64,000 bases of DNA from Solimonas variicoloris DSM 15731 (GCF_000382285.1 NZ_KB907934.1:1-64000), one strand, 5' to 3'. Counted from the first letter of the stretch, positions 33,196-42,024 are shown. Numbers and translations are program-made. Notes: generated from the sequence alone by a model not told the origin.

Positions 33196-34607
33196 TGGCG
33201 GTGGCGTATCCGAGCTATCGCGCCTCCGGCACGCCGTGGGCGGCGCGGGTTCCCGAGCACTGGCGCACGGCGCGCTTGCGCTATGTGGCTCGCGTGGGAA
33301 ACGGGACGACGCCCGCGCGTGACCGCTTCGATTACTGGTCGAATGGTTCCGTTCCATGGCTGGCGAGCGGACAAGTCAATGACTACATCGTTCGCAAAGC
33401 GCGTGAGCACATTACGCCAGTGGCATTGAAGGAATCGTCCCTGCGCTTGCTCCCGGCCGGCAGCGTCATTCTCGGCATGGTCGGGCAAGGCAAGACCCGT
33501 GGCATGTCGGCCTATCTGGGCATCGAAGCAACCATCAACCAGAATTTGGCGGGCGTCACGCCTGGCAGAGAACTGGATGGGCGCTATCTGCACTACACGT
33601 TGATTGCGGCCTACGACTTCCTCCGCAACTACGGGCGTGGCGGAAACCAGGCTGCGTTGAACTGCGCCATCGTCGGCAGCTTTACCACGCTGCTGCCCCC
33701 GCGCCCCGAGCAAGACCAGATCGTCGCCTACTTGCGCGCGCAGGACGCACACATCGCCCGCTTCATCAAGGCCAAGCGCGACCTCATCGGCCTGCTCACC
33801 GAGCAGAAGCTGCGCATCATCGACCACGCCGTCACGCGCGGCCTCGACGCGAATATTCGCCTCAAGCCTTCCGGCATCGAATGGCTGGGCGAGGTGCCGG
33901 CGCATTGGGAAGTCCAGCGGCTGAAAAACATCGCAGATGTGGTCTTGGGCAAGATGCTGACCACAGAAGCTAAGGGTGACAACGGCGAGTTCAAGCCTTA
34001 CCTGCGTTCCACAAACGTGCAATGGCTCAAACCGGACGTGCTTGACGTGAAAGAAATGTGGATTGCCCATGCGGAGATGCCGCAGCTTCGCATCCGCAAG
34101 GGAGATTTGCTGGTCAGCGAAGGCGGCGAAGTTGGCCGTGCCTGCATTTGGGACGAAGAGCTTGCCGAGTGTTACATCCAGAATTCCGTGCATCGAGTCG
34201 CGGCCAAACCTGTCGTGCTGCCGGAGTTCTTGCTGCATCAGTTCTTCACCTATGGAAAACGCGGTCGTTTCAACGCCATCGTCAATCGCGTGAGCATCGC
34301 GCATCTCACGCGCGAAAAGCTCGTGACCGTGCCATTCGCGTTGCCGCCCATCGAGGAGCAGCAAGCCATCTGCCGCTGGATCGCCGAAGCAACGCAACCG
34401 CTCGACGAAGCCATCGCCCGCGCCGAGGATGAAATCAAGCTCATCCGCGAATACCGCGACCGTCAAATTGCCGATGTGGTCACCGGCCAGGTGGACCTGC
34501 GCGGCTGGCGGCCTGGCCCGGGCGATGCGGTGAGCGACGACGATCTGGCCGCACTGGGCGGCGACGAGCCGGAAGAAGCCGAAACCGCCGAGTCGGAAGA
34601 AGGCTGA
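33195..34607 (+). CDS. hsdS: Type I restriction specificity (S) subunit
   Basis: A 470-residue specificity subunit with two target-recognition domains. The first begins YPSYRASGTPWAARVPEHW, the second LKPSGIEWLGEVPAHWEVQR (about residue 225). Conserved helices that act as ruler follow each (LPPRPEQDQIVAYLRAQDAH; LPPIEEQQAICRWIAEAT). An acidic tail closes it. The start overlaps hsdM by one base. Confidence 0.95.
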   Translation: MAVAYPSYRASGTPWAARVPEHWRTARLRYVARVGNGTTPARDRFDYWSNGSVPWLASGQVNDYIVRKAREHITPVALKESSLRLLPAGSVILGMVGQGKTRGMSAYLGIEATINQNLAGVTPGRELDGRYLHYTLIAAYDFLRNYGRGGNQAALNCAIVGSFTTLLPPRPEQDQIVAYLRAQDAHIARFIKAKRDLIGLLTEQKLRIIDHAVTRGLDANIRLKPSGIEWLGEVPAHWEVQRLKNIADVVLGKMLTTEAKGDNGEFKPYLRSTNVQWLKPDVLDVKEMWIAHAEMPQLRIRKGDLLVSEGGEVGRACIWDEELAECYIQNSVHRVAAKPVVLPEFLLHQFFTYGKRGRFNAIVNRVSIAHLTREKLVTVPFALPPIEEQQAICRWIAEATQPLDEAIARAEDEIKLIREYRDRQIADVVTGQVDLRGWRPGPGDAVSDDDLAALGGDEPEEAETAESEEG

Positions 34608-34719
34608 AGCCTGGCGGCCGGAATCTCGACGCCGGGCGGCTGGCTGGCAGAGAATCAGTCACTTGGAGGCTGTTCCAGCCGGTGAAACCGGCTGGACACG
34701 GGTCGGTCTATAGGCGGCT

Positions 34720-35880
34720 ATGGCGACGATTGCACTGAAACCGGATGTCCTGCGCTGGGCGCGCGAACGCGCCGGGCTGGACGTGCCTGCGCTCGCCAAA
34801 AAGGTCGGTACCAAGCCGGAGAAGGTTCAGGTCTGGGAGCAGACCGGCGAGCTGACCTTCGGCCATGCCGAAAAGCTCGCGCACCACACGCATACGCCCA
34901 TCGGCCATCTGTTCCTCGTCGACCCGCCGGAAGACCGGCTGCCGATCCCCGATTTCCGCACGGTCGGCGACCGGCCAGTGCGCCGGCCTAGCCCGGAACT
35001 GCTGGACACCGTGCAGGCCATGCAGCGGCGCCAGAGCTGGATGCGCGACGATCTCATCGAGGAGGGCCAGCCGCCGCTCGCGTTCGTCGGCAGCCGCCCG
35101 CTGAACGACATACCGGACGCCGTGGCGGCGGACATCCTCAAGGTGCTGGGCCTTGAACGCGACTGGGCGCGCGGACAGAGCACCTGGGAAAACGCGCTGG
35201 TCGAGCTGCGTCATCGCGTGGAGGCCGCCGGCATTCTGATCGTCATCAACGGCGTGGTCGGCAACAACACGCATCGCCCGCTCGAAACCGAGGAGTTCCG
35301 CGGTTTCGCGCTCTGTGACGCCCATGCGCCGCTGGTTTTTATCAACGGCTCCGATGCCAAGGGCGCGCAGATGTTCACCATCGCGCATGAGCTGGCGCAT
35401 CTGTGGATCGGGCAGGACGGCGTCTCCAACTTCGAGGCTTTGCAACCCGGTTCTGCCGCGCCGGAGCAGTTCTGCAACAAGGTCGCGGCCGAGTTTCTGG
35501 TGCCCGAGGCCGTGCTGCGCGAGTGCTGGCAGGAAGCGGCGCGACAGACGGAGCCGTACCAGTATCTGGCGCGTCGCTTCAAGATCAGTCCGCTGGTCGC
35601 GGCGCGACGCGCGCTGGATCTCGCGCTGATTTCGCGCGATGCGTTCTTCACGTTCTACCGTGAATATCAGGATGACGACCGGCGCGTGCGCGACAGCCGC
35701 GAAGGCGGCGGCGATTTCTTCAAGGTGCAGAACGTCCGCGTCGGCGAACGCTTCGGCCGCGCCGTCGTGCGCGCGGCCAAGGCGGGCCGGCTCCTTTACC
35801 GGGATGCCTTTCAGCTCACGGGCCTGAGCGGCGCGACGTTCGACAAATACGCCAGATCGCTTGGGTTCGATACTCCATGA
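34720..35880 (+). CDS. XRE-type HTH plus ImmA/IrrE metallopeptidase regulator
   Basis: A 386-residue two-domain protein. The N-terminal HTH (VLRWARERAGLDVPALAKKV) is XRE-like; the C-terminal half holds the zinc-peptidase motif HELAH at 223-227, followed by FCNKVAAEFLVP, the ImmA/IrrE signature. Such proteins cleave or antagonise repressors and are often found with toxins. It sits inside the restriction operon between hsdS and hsdR and overlaps the DUF4411 gene by 4 bp (ATGA). Confidence 0.92.
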   Translation: MATIALKPDVLRWARERAGLDVPALAKKVGTKPEKVQVWEQTGELTFGHAEKLAHHTHTPIGHLFLVDPPEDRLPIPDFRTVGDRPVRRPSPELLDTVQAMQRRQSWMRDDLIEEGQPPLAFVGSRPLNDIPDAVAADILKVLGLERDWARGQSTWENALVELRHRVEAAGILIVINGVVGNNTHRPLETEEFRGFALCDAHAPLVFINGSDAKGAQMFTIAHELAHLWIGQDGVSNFEALQPGSAAPEQFCNKVAAEFLVPEAVLRECWQEAARQTEPYQYLARRFKISPLVAARRALDLALISRDAFFTFYREYQDDDRRVRDSREGGGDFFKVQNVRVGERFGRAVVRAAKAGRLLYRDAFQLTGLSGATFDKYARSLGFDTP

Positions 35881-36401
35881 CCCCAACCGATCCGAAGTTC
35901 GTGCTGGATACCAATGTCTTTGTTCAGGCCCACCGCGCGTACTACGCCTTCGACATTGCGCCGGGGTTCTGGGCGAGCGTGCTTACGCATGCCAAGACCG
36001 GCGGTCTGGTGAGCATTGACCGCGTGCATGAGGAAGTGCTCAATGGCGGCAAGGGTGATGCGCTGGAGGACTGGGTCAAGAAGCACGCGCCAAAGGCGAT
36101 GTTCGCGTCGTCGAAGACGGCGGACATTGCTGCCGAGTTCGCCCCGCTGATGCAGTGGGTGCAATCCGAGGCGCGGTTCACGGCGGAGGCCAAGGCCGAG
36201 TTTGCGGTCAAGGCCGATGGCTGGCTCATTGCGTATGCGAAGAAGCACGGCCTCACGCTGGTGACGCACGAGGGGTTCAATCCCGACAAGAAGAACAAGG
36301 TGCTCATCCCGGTCGTCTGCAAGCAGTTCGGCGTGAGCTACACCGATACGTTCGGCATGCTCCGGGCACTCAAGGTGCAGTTCGACTGGAAAGGGCCGTA
36401 A
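35877..36401 (+). CDS. DUF4411 PIN-like protein
   Basis: A 174-residue PIN-fold protein: FVLDTNVFVQAHRAYYAFD at the N-terminus gives the first acidic residue, SIDRVHEEVLNGG the next Glu, and ADGWLIAYAKKHGLTLVTHE a third Asp, so the nuclease site looks intact. DUF4411 genes are regularly paired with ImmA-type regulators as putative toxin-antitoxin units. Here the pair is embedded between hsdS and hsdR and starts on the stop of its partner. Confidence 0.9.
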   Translation: MTPTDPKFVLDTNVFVQAHRAYYAFDIAPGFWASVLTHAKTGGLVSIDRVHEEVLNGGKGDALEDWVKKHAPKAMFASSKTADIAAEFAPLMQWVQSEARFTAEAKAEFAVKADGWLIAYAKKHGLTLVTHEGFNPDKKNKVLIPVVCKQFGVSYTDTFGMLRALKVQFDWKGP

Positions 36402-36404
36402 CGC

Positions 36405-39400
36405 ATGGTCACGGACACGAGCGAGAAGGGACTCGAAGTCCTGATCGTACGGCACCTCGCAGGCATCAGCGAGCATCCAGCTGTTCCTGCTGGCGAGATC
36501 AAGGAGGCGCGCGGGGCGTTCGGGCCGGGTGGTTATGTGCTCGGTCGAGCGTCCGACTACAACCGCGACGTGGCGATCGACGTGGCGCAGCTGCTGGCCT
36601 TCCTGCGCGCAATGCAGCCGAAAGCCGTCGAGGCGCTGGAACTGGAACACGAGGGCATCAAGCGCACGCAGTTCCTGCATCGCGTGCAGGGCGAGATCAC
36701 CAAGCGTGGCGTCGTCGACGTGCTGCGCAAGGGCGTCAGCCACGGGCAGGCGCACGTCGATCTCTACAAGCTGCTGCCGACACCGGGCAATGCCAGTGCG
36801 GCGGAGAACTTCGCCAAGAATATTTTCAGCGTCACGCGGCAGCTTCGCTACAGCAACGACGAAACCCTGCGCGCGCTGGACATGGTCATCTTCGTCAACG
36901 GCCTGCCGCTGCTGACCTTCGAGCTGAAAAACTCGCTGACCCGGCAGACCGTGGCCGACGCCATCGTCCAGTACCAGAACAACCGCAACCCGAACGAACT
37001 GCTGTTCCAGCTGGGCCGCTGCATCGCGCACATCGCGGTGGACGATGCGGAGGTGCGTTTCTGCACGCAACTTTCCGGAAAGTCCTCGTGGTTCCTGCCG
37101 TTCAACAAGGGCCACAACAGCGGTGCCGGCAATCCGCCGAATCCGAACGGCCTGAAAACGGATTATCTGTGGAAGGACGTACTTCACAAGGAATCGCTGG
37201 CGAACATCATCGAGAATTACGCGCAGCTCGTCGAAGAGGAAATCGAGGAAGAGGGCCGGGACGGCAGGAAGCGTCGCCGAAAGGAGCGCAAGCAGGTCTT
37301 CCCGCGTTTCCACCAGTTGCGCACGGTGCGCGCGCTGCTGCGCCGTGCCCGCGAGGATGGCGTCGGCCGCCGTTACCTGATCCAGCACTCGGCGGGCAGC
37401 GGCAAGAGCAATACCATTGCCTGGCTGGCGCACCAGCTCGTCGAGCTGAAGAGCAAGGACGATCCGCTGAAGACGCAGTTCGATTCGGTCATCGTCATCA
37501 CCGACCGCCGCGCGCTCGATACGCAGATCGCGCGCACGATCAAGTCCTACGATCATGTGGCCTCGATCCTCGGCCACTCGGAGAATGCCGAGGAACTGCG
37601 CGATTTCCTGCGTCGCGGCAAGAAGATCATCGTCACCACGGTGCAGAAGTTCCCGTTCATCCTCGACGAACTGAGCGATCTCGGCGCCAGGAACTTTGCG
37701 CTGCTGATCGACGAGGCGCATTCCGGCCAAGGCGGCAAGACCACGGCCAAGATGCACCTCGCGCTGTCCGGCGGTGCCGAGGAGGAAGAAGAGGAAGAGT
37801 CGGCCGAGGACAAGGTGAACAAGGCGGTCGAGGAATTGATCCGCTCGCGCCGCATGCTGTCGAACGCCAGCTACTTCGCGTTCACGGCCACGCCGAAGCT
37901 CAAGACGCTGGAGCTGTTCGGCGAGAAAACGGGTACGGGCGATGAGGCGACGTTCCGCTCGCCGGAGGAGCTGACGTACACGACGAAGCAGGCGATACAG
38001 GAGGGTTTCATCCTCGATGTGATCGCCAACTACACGCCGGTCGAAAGTTTCTACCGCATCGCCAAGACGGTCGAGGGCGATCCGAACTTCGACAAGAACA
38101 AGGCGTTGAAGAAGATGCGCCGCTATGTCGAGTCGCACGACAAGGCGATCCGCAGGAAGGCCGAGATCATGGTCGATCACTTCGTCGAGCAGGTCATCGG
38201 CGCGAAGAAGATCGGCGGCAAGGCGCGCGCGATGATCGTCTGCAACGGTATCGCGCGCGCTATCGAATACTGGCAGGCGGTTTCGACCTATCTCGGCGAG
38301 ATCAAGAGTCCGTACAAGGCGATCATTGCGTATTCCGGCGAATCCGAAGTCGGCGGCAAGATGAAGACTGAGGCCGACCTCAACGATTTTCCGAGCAAGG
38401 ACATTCCGGCACGGCTCAAGCAGGAGCCATATCGCTTCCTGATCGTCGCCAACAAATTCGTCACCGGCTTCGACGAACCGCTGCTGCACACTATGTATGT
38501 GGACAAGCCGCTGGCGGGCGTGCTGGCCGTGCAGACTCTGTCGCGGCTGAACCGTGCGCGCCCCGGCAAGCACGATACGTTCGTACTCGATTTCGCCGGC
38601 AACGCCGAGGCCGTGAAGGCCGCGTTCCAGGAGTATTACCGCGCGACGGTTCAGGTAGGTGAAACCGATGCCAACAAGCTGCACGATCTGAAGAGCGATC
38701 TGGATCAGCAGCAGGTTTATGGCTGGAAGCAGGTGGAGGATTTCGTCGCCCTGTACGTGGCAGGTGCGGAACGAGACCACCTCGATCCGATTCTCGACGC
38801 CTGTGCCGCCGCCTATGTCGAAAATCTGGGCGAGGACGATCAGGTCAGGTTCAAAGGCAGGGCCAAGGCGTTCGTGCGCAGCTACGGATTTCTAGGCGCC
38901 ATCCTGCCTTACGGTCACTCGGAGTGGGAGAAGCTGTCGATCTTCCTGAACTTTCTGATCCCGAAGCTGCCGGCCCCGAAGGAGGAGGATTTGTCCGTCG
39001 GCGTGCTCGATGCCATCGACATGGACAGCTACCGCACCGAGGCCAAGGCGACGCTGAAAATGGCGATGGATGATGTTGATGCGCAGATCGAACCATTGCC
39101 GCCGGGCGGCGGTGGTGGGCAGGGGGAGCCTGACATCGACACGCTGTCGAACATCATCAAGACCTTCAACGAGCAGTTCGGCAACATCGAGTGGAAGGAT
39201 GCCGACAAGATTCGCAAGGTCATCGCCGAAGAAATCCCGGCGCGCGTCGCACAGGACAAGGCGTACCAGAACGCGCAGGCTAACTCGGATCGTCAGAATG
39301 CGAAGCTGGAGCACGACAAGGCGTTGAACCGCGTCGTGCTCGAACTGCTGGCGGATCATACGGAGCTGTTCAAGCAGTTCAGCGACAATCCGAATTTCAA

Positions 39401-39479
39401 GCGGTGGCTGACGGATGTGGTGTTTGATGCGACATACCACGGCTCTCGGCCTGCTGCATCGACTTCTCCCGTTGGATAA
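36405..39479 (+). CDS. hsdR: Type I restriction endonuclease (R) subunit
   Basis: A 1024-residue motor-nuclease. The N-terminal PD-(D/E)xK site is D159 with E173-x-K175 (TFELKNS). The translocase has Walker A SAGSGKS at 329-335 and DEAH at 436-439, followed by SAT-like AFTATPK and GFDEPLLHTMYVDKP of motif V. The C-terminal helical part contacts the methylase. The nuclease residues look intact. It ends the operon, 3 bp after the DUF4411 gene. Confidence 0.96.
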   Translation: MVTDTSEKGLEVLIVRHLAGISEHPAVPAGEIKEARGAFGPGGYVLGRASDYNRDVAIDVAQLLAFLRAMQPKAVEALELEHEGIKRTQFLHRVQGEITKRGVVDVLRKGVSHGQAHVDLYKLLPTPGNASAAENFAKNIFSVTRQLRYSNDETLRALDMVIFVNGLPLLTFELKNSLTRQTVADAIVQYQNNRNPNELLFQLGRCIAHIAVDDAEVRFCTQLSGKSSWFLPFNKGHNSGAGNPPNPNGLKTDYLWKDVLHKESLANIIENYAQLVEEEIEEEGRDGRKRRRKERKQVFPRFHQLRTVRALLRRAREDGVGRRYLIQHSAGSGKSNTIAWLAHQLVELKSKDDPLKTQFDSVIVITDRRALDTQIARTIKSYDHVASILGHSENAEELRDFLRRGKKIIVTTVQKFPFILDELSDLGARNFALLIDEAHSGQGGKTTAKMHLALSGGAEEEEEEESAEDKVNKAVEELIRSRRMLSNASYFAFTATPKLKTLELFGEKTGTGDEATFRSPEELTYTTKQAIQEGFILDVIANYTPVESFYRIAKTVEGDPNFDKNKALKKMRRYVESHDKAIRRKAEIMVDHFVEQVIGAKKIGGKARAMIVCNGIARAIEYWQAVSTYLGEIKSPYKAIIAYSGESEVGGKMKTEADLNDFPSKDIPARLKQEPYRFLIVANKFVTGFDEPLLHTMYVDKPLAGVLAVQTLSRLNRARPGKHDTFVLDFAGNAEAVKAAFQEYYRATVQVGETDANKLHDLKSDLDQQQVYGWKQVEDFVALYVAGAERDHLDPILDACAAAYVENLGEDDQVRFKGRAKAFVRSYGFLGAILPYGHSEWEKLSIFLNFLIPKLPAPKEEDLSVGVLDAIDMDSYRTEAKATLKMAMDDVDAQIEPLPPGGGGGQGEPDIDTLSNIIKTFNEQFGNIEWKDADKIRKVIAEEIPARVAQDKAYQNAQANSDRQNAKLEHDKALNRVVLELLADHTELFKQFSDNPNFKRWLTDVVFDATYHGSRPAASTSPVG

Positions 39480-39536
39480 GGCGTCTCAACCGTTTCGCCA
39501 GTCTTCACTTGTCATTGCAACGTTGCAGGAGGAAGC

Positions 39537-40198
39537 GTGCTTACTCTGATCAAGGCACAGGTCTGGAAGTACAAGTCCATCGAAGATTCGACGCCGGTCG
39601 AGTTCGCGGACGCCGTGACGGTGCTGGTTGGCAAGAACGAGTCCGGCAAGACTGCTTTTCTCGAAGCCTTATACAAGGCGTTGCCGCTTGATTCGGCGAT
39701 GCGATCCTGGTGCCTGTCGGGGGCCTCGACAAGCTCGCGACCTTTGTGGCCTTGTTGGGTGCTAACAAGCTGAAGATTGCCGTGCTGCATGATCGTGCGA
39801 GCGCGCCGCACCAGAAGCTTGATGACCTCATCCGCCAGAAGCTGATCGAGCGGAAGCGCGTGCTCGACTTCTCGATGTTTCTTGATCCCGTACCGAACGA
39901 GGCTGACATCGAGGACTTGCTGCCGGCAGATGCCTACATTGCGGCCTTCAACAAAGCCTATTCCAAGGAACTGAACGGAGTGACGCTCGCGATTGGTGAG
40001 CTTGGGTCACAGCCGCGTATGGTCGAGCGAATCAACCAGTGGCTGAAAGGCAAAGGCATTGCGCTCATGAAGGACGGCGGATTCAATCACTATCGCGTTG
40101 CTCAGGCGATTTTGCCTGCCCTCACGGCCACTTCTTTGAACACGGAGGAGTTGGCTCGTTTCGAGCGGCTGTTTACCCGGATTGCGGATGTGCTGTGA
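39537..40198 (+). pseudogene. OLD-type ATPase/TOPRIM nuclease with large internal deletion
   Basis: The start (GTG 39537, ribosome site GGAGGAA) encodes a normal ATPase opening: IKAQVWKYKSIEDSTPVEFA and Walker A VGKNESGKTAFLEAL, to about residue 46. Then the frame turns random, and in another frame (from ~39692) the C-terminal TOPRIM-like part follows: AILVPVGGLDKLATFVALLG, KIAVLHDRAS, SMFLDPVPNEADIEDLLP. The whole middle (expected 300-400 residues) is missing, so the gene is dead by deletion. The parent was probably a defence-related OLD-family nuclease next to the restriction operon. Confidence 0.85.
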
Positions 40199-40452
40199 CT
40201 GCGGGTGATTCTATTTTCGTACACGAAAATGCCCCCCGGCAGGAGCCGGGGGCGGTGCCACGCCTTGCCATGAATACCGCGGCTACGATGCCGCCGCGGT
40301 GGCTTGCTTCTACTGCTACTACGCTTTGTGCCTTGCCCGGGCTACCACGCCGCCCGGATGGCGAGCCGGAGATTTATCCGGTTATCTACTCCAGGTGCAA
40401 GCTTTTTTAGAACTCTGGCATGGGCACGATTTTATTGCACAGTCATTGCGCT

Positions 40453-40833
40453 CTATCGGATCGCCGGCACCCGCACGCCGGGAAAGCACAGGCGCAACTG
40501 CGTCAGATCATCCGGGTCCGAGGTCAGCACGGCGTCACTTCGCTTGGCTGCGGAGGCCATGACGATCGCATCGATCGTGGTGGCTCCGGCCGCTGCCACG
40601 GCTTCGCCTGCCGTGCGCGCCAGCGGCTCATCGACGACATCGACTTCACAGGCAGCGAGCAGCCGTGCGATGCGGGCGGAGCGCGGACCGTCGCGCCAGG
40701 CTTCGGCGACGACCACGGCCGGAACCGTCACGTCCCGTCCGTCGAGCAGCGCCGCCTTAAGGTGCGCCAGCACGCGGCGATCATCGCGTTCCACACCGAT
40801 GAGCGCGCCGGTATCGAGGGTCAATCCCGCCAT
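40453..40833 (-). CDS. PIN-domain toxin (VapC-like ribonuclease)
   Basis: A 126-residue PIN protein. LTLDTGALIGVERDD gives the first Asp, VVVAEAWRDG the Glu, TTIDAIVMASA the third acidic residue, and VLTSDPDDL the last pair. These carboxylates bind the metal used to cut RNA. It follows and overlaps the antitoxin gene by 13 bp on the same strand, typical of VapBC modules. Confidence 0.9.
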   Translation of the reverse strand: MAGLTLDTGALIGVERDDRRVLAHLKAALLDGRDVTVPAVVVAEAWRDGPRSARIARLLAACEVDVVDEPLARTAGEAVAAAGATTIDAIVMASAAKRSDAVLTSDPDDLTQLRLCFPGVRVPAIR

Positions 40834-41084
40834 GCTGCACGGGCCTGGGCCAGCTCGCTCTCGCTGATGACGCCAGCGGCGGCTTCGTACTCGGCCACCA
40901 GCTCGGCGAGCCTGCGGCGGCGCAGATCGCGGGCCAGCGCCTGGCTGATGTGAGCGCTCAAGGTCTGGCCGGATCGTTTGGCTGCCGCCTTGATGTCGCG
41001 CAGCACGCCGGAATCCACAGTCACGGAGATTTTCGCGGCGTTACCGCCTGCCGCGGTTGAAGCCTTGCGTCTGCGCATCGCCAA
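40821..41084 (-). CDS. Antitoxin of the PIN-toxin pair (ribbon-helix-helix-like)
   Basis: An 87-residue protein: basic N-terminus, then ISVTVDSGVLRDIKAAAKRS and SAHISQALARDLR, a ribbon-helix-helix pattern, and an acidic C-terminal part to embrace the toxin. A perfect 9-bp inverted repeat sits 5 bp before its start, the likely autoregulation site. Confidence 0.85.
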   Translation of the reverse strand: MAMRRRKASTAAGGNAAKISVTVDSGVLRDIKAAAKRSGQTLSAHISQALARDLRRRRLAELVAEYEAAAGVISESELAQARAAWRD

Positions 41085-41089
41085 GCCTA

Positions 41090-41110
41090 AATCCTACCGC
41101 TGGTAGGATT
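41090..41110. promoter_or_regulatory. Perfect inverted repeat, operator of the VapBC-like pair
   Basis: AATCCTACC-GCT-GGTAGGATT, 9-bp arms, located 5 bp upstream of the antitoxin start. Typical autorepression site of RHH antitoxins. Confidence 0.7.
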
Positions 41111-41158
41111 CAGTGACAACTCGTGGGTGCGGCTGCAATTGCTTCGTGCCTTGTCGCG

Positions 41159-41458
41159 TTATTCGTCGCCGAACAGGATCGTCTCGTAGTCGCGCGAGCC
41201 GTGAAGGACGTGTAGAACCTCGATGCGCTCGCCGACGATCCGGTAGAGGATCAGGTAGCTGCCGTGAACTCGCCGCCGCACGCCAAAGCGCTCGTAGCGA
41301 GGGATCAGTGGAGAGCCCAGTGGCTGATCCGCGAGGCTTTCGCAGCGGTCTATCAGCTCGTCGACGAAGCTCTCGGCGCGAACCGGGTTGTCGGCGGCGA
41401 TGTAGTCGCTGATGTCGCCGAGGTCATGCAGCGCGGCTTCGGTGATGACGACCTTCAC
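41159..41458 (-). CDS. parE: ParE/RelE-type toxin
   Basis: A 99-residue RelE/ParE-fold toxin: MKVVITEAALHDLGDISDYI at the start, SPLIPRYERFGVRRRVHGSY and LYRIVGERIEVLHVLHGSRD in the core. ParE proteins inhibit gyrase; RelE relatives cut mRNA, and the missing catalytic His/Lys set favours ParE. It overlaps its antitoxin by 4 bp. Confidence 0.92.
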   Translation of the reverse strand: MKVVITEAALHDLGDISDYIAADNPVRAESFVDELIDRCESLADQPLGSPLIPRYERFGVRRRVHGSYLILYRIVGERIEVLHVLHGSRDYETILFGDE

Positions 41459-41721
41459 GCCTGACGCTTGCCGGCGATCCGCTTCTTCAATTCATTCCGC
41501 GCGCGATCCAGCGTCAGCACGCGGCCGGCTTCAGCATCCGCGACGCCGCGCGCGATCGCCGCGTCCAGCGCCACGAGCTTGCGCTCCCGTTCCATCCATC
41601 CGCGCAACGCTTCGCGGATGACTTCGCTGTTGGAACTGTAATCGCCGGCTTCGACCTTGGCGCGGATGGCTCGCGCCATTTCCGCCGGCAGGGTGATCGA
41701 GAGTTTTTCCGCGACTTGCAT
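41455..41721 (-). CDS. parD: ParD-type antitoxin
   Basis: 88 residues from ATG 41721 (MQVAEKLSITLPAEMARAI). This start is favoured over ATG 41757 because a palindrome (41737-41751) lies between the two and the CopG/ParD ribbon-helix-helix begins right after it; a GAGG stretch precedes the 41721 codon. EVIREALRGWMERE is the typical second helix. Stop overlaps parE (ATGA). Confidence 0.9.
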   Translation of the reverse strand: MQVAEKLSITLPAEMARAIRAKVEAGDYSSNSEVIREALRGWMERERKLVALDAAIARGVADAEAGRVLTLDRARNELKKRIAGKRQA

Positions 41722-41736
41722 GGTGACCTCGCTCGG

Positions 41737-41751
41737 TCGGATTTCATCCGA
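41737..41751. promoter_or_regulatory. Inverted repeat upstream of parD
   Basis: TCGGAT-TTC-ATCCGA, 6-bp arms, just ahead of the preferred parD start; within it ATTTCAT is also tandemly repeated. Likely ParD binding site. Confidence 0.55.
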
Positions 41752-41842
41752 TTTCATACTACCAGCAAAGCAGCGGATCAGCTAACCGCTTCCACGGACA
41801 GGTGGTCACTCGATTCTCAAGAGAAGGGGGCGAACTCGCAGA

Positions 41843-41862
41843 CTGCGCTGCAATTGCGCTGC
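41843..41862 (+). repeat. Right 20-bp arm-type repeat: two TGCGCTGCA boxes
   Basis: TGCGCTGCAATTGCGCTGCA, identical and co-oriented with 21700-21719. It lies 108 bp inside attR, the left copy 44 bp inside attL. Confidence 0.6.
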
Positions 41863-41970
41863 AGTCTTGATCCGTAATCGGTTCAGTGGCATGATAATCG
41901 CTGTTAATTGATTCACATGAAAATCATGGAGTTGCAGTGTAACCCCATGATTCTGTTGGGTTAAAATCGA

Positions 41971-42018
41971 GACTCTTAATCAGTAGGTTCGGGGTTCGAG
42001 TCCCTGACAGCCCACCAA
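41971..42018 (+). repeat. attR, 48-bp direct repeat
   Basis: Exact copy of 21608-21655, here without the 5' half of the tRNA, so it is not a functional tRNA gene. Confidence 0.95.
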
Positions 42019-42024
42019 AACAAT

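Larger units (their letters stand above)
21608..42018. mobile_element. Integrated genomic island in tRNA-Lys(CTT), 20.4 kb
   Basis: A 48-bp direct repeat of the tRNA-Lys 3' half bounds the segment. Just inside the left end is a tyrosine-recombinase gene reading inward from the tRNA, followed by an AlpA-type HTH and a helicase-type ATPase. The cargo is a type I restriction system, two toxin-antitoxin pairs and broken nuclease genes. No conjugation or phage structural gene is seen, so the element would need a helper or moves only as a satellite or genomic island. Confidence 0.92.

Noticed and set aside
35811-38780. Long open frame antisense to hsdR
   Set aside because: hsdR motifs are complete on the plus strand.
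40213-40253. Terminator after the OLD-type remnant (ATTTTCGT/ACGAAAAT and CCCCCGGC/GCCGGGGG)
   Set aside because: Good stems but no T-run follows the second; left unassigned.
41971-42017. Second tRNA-Lys gene
   Set aside because: Only the 3' half is present; it is attR, with no acceptor or D-arm on the 5' side.
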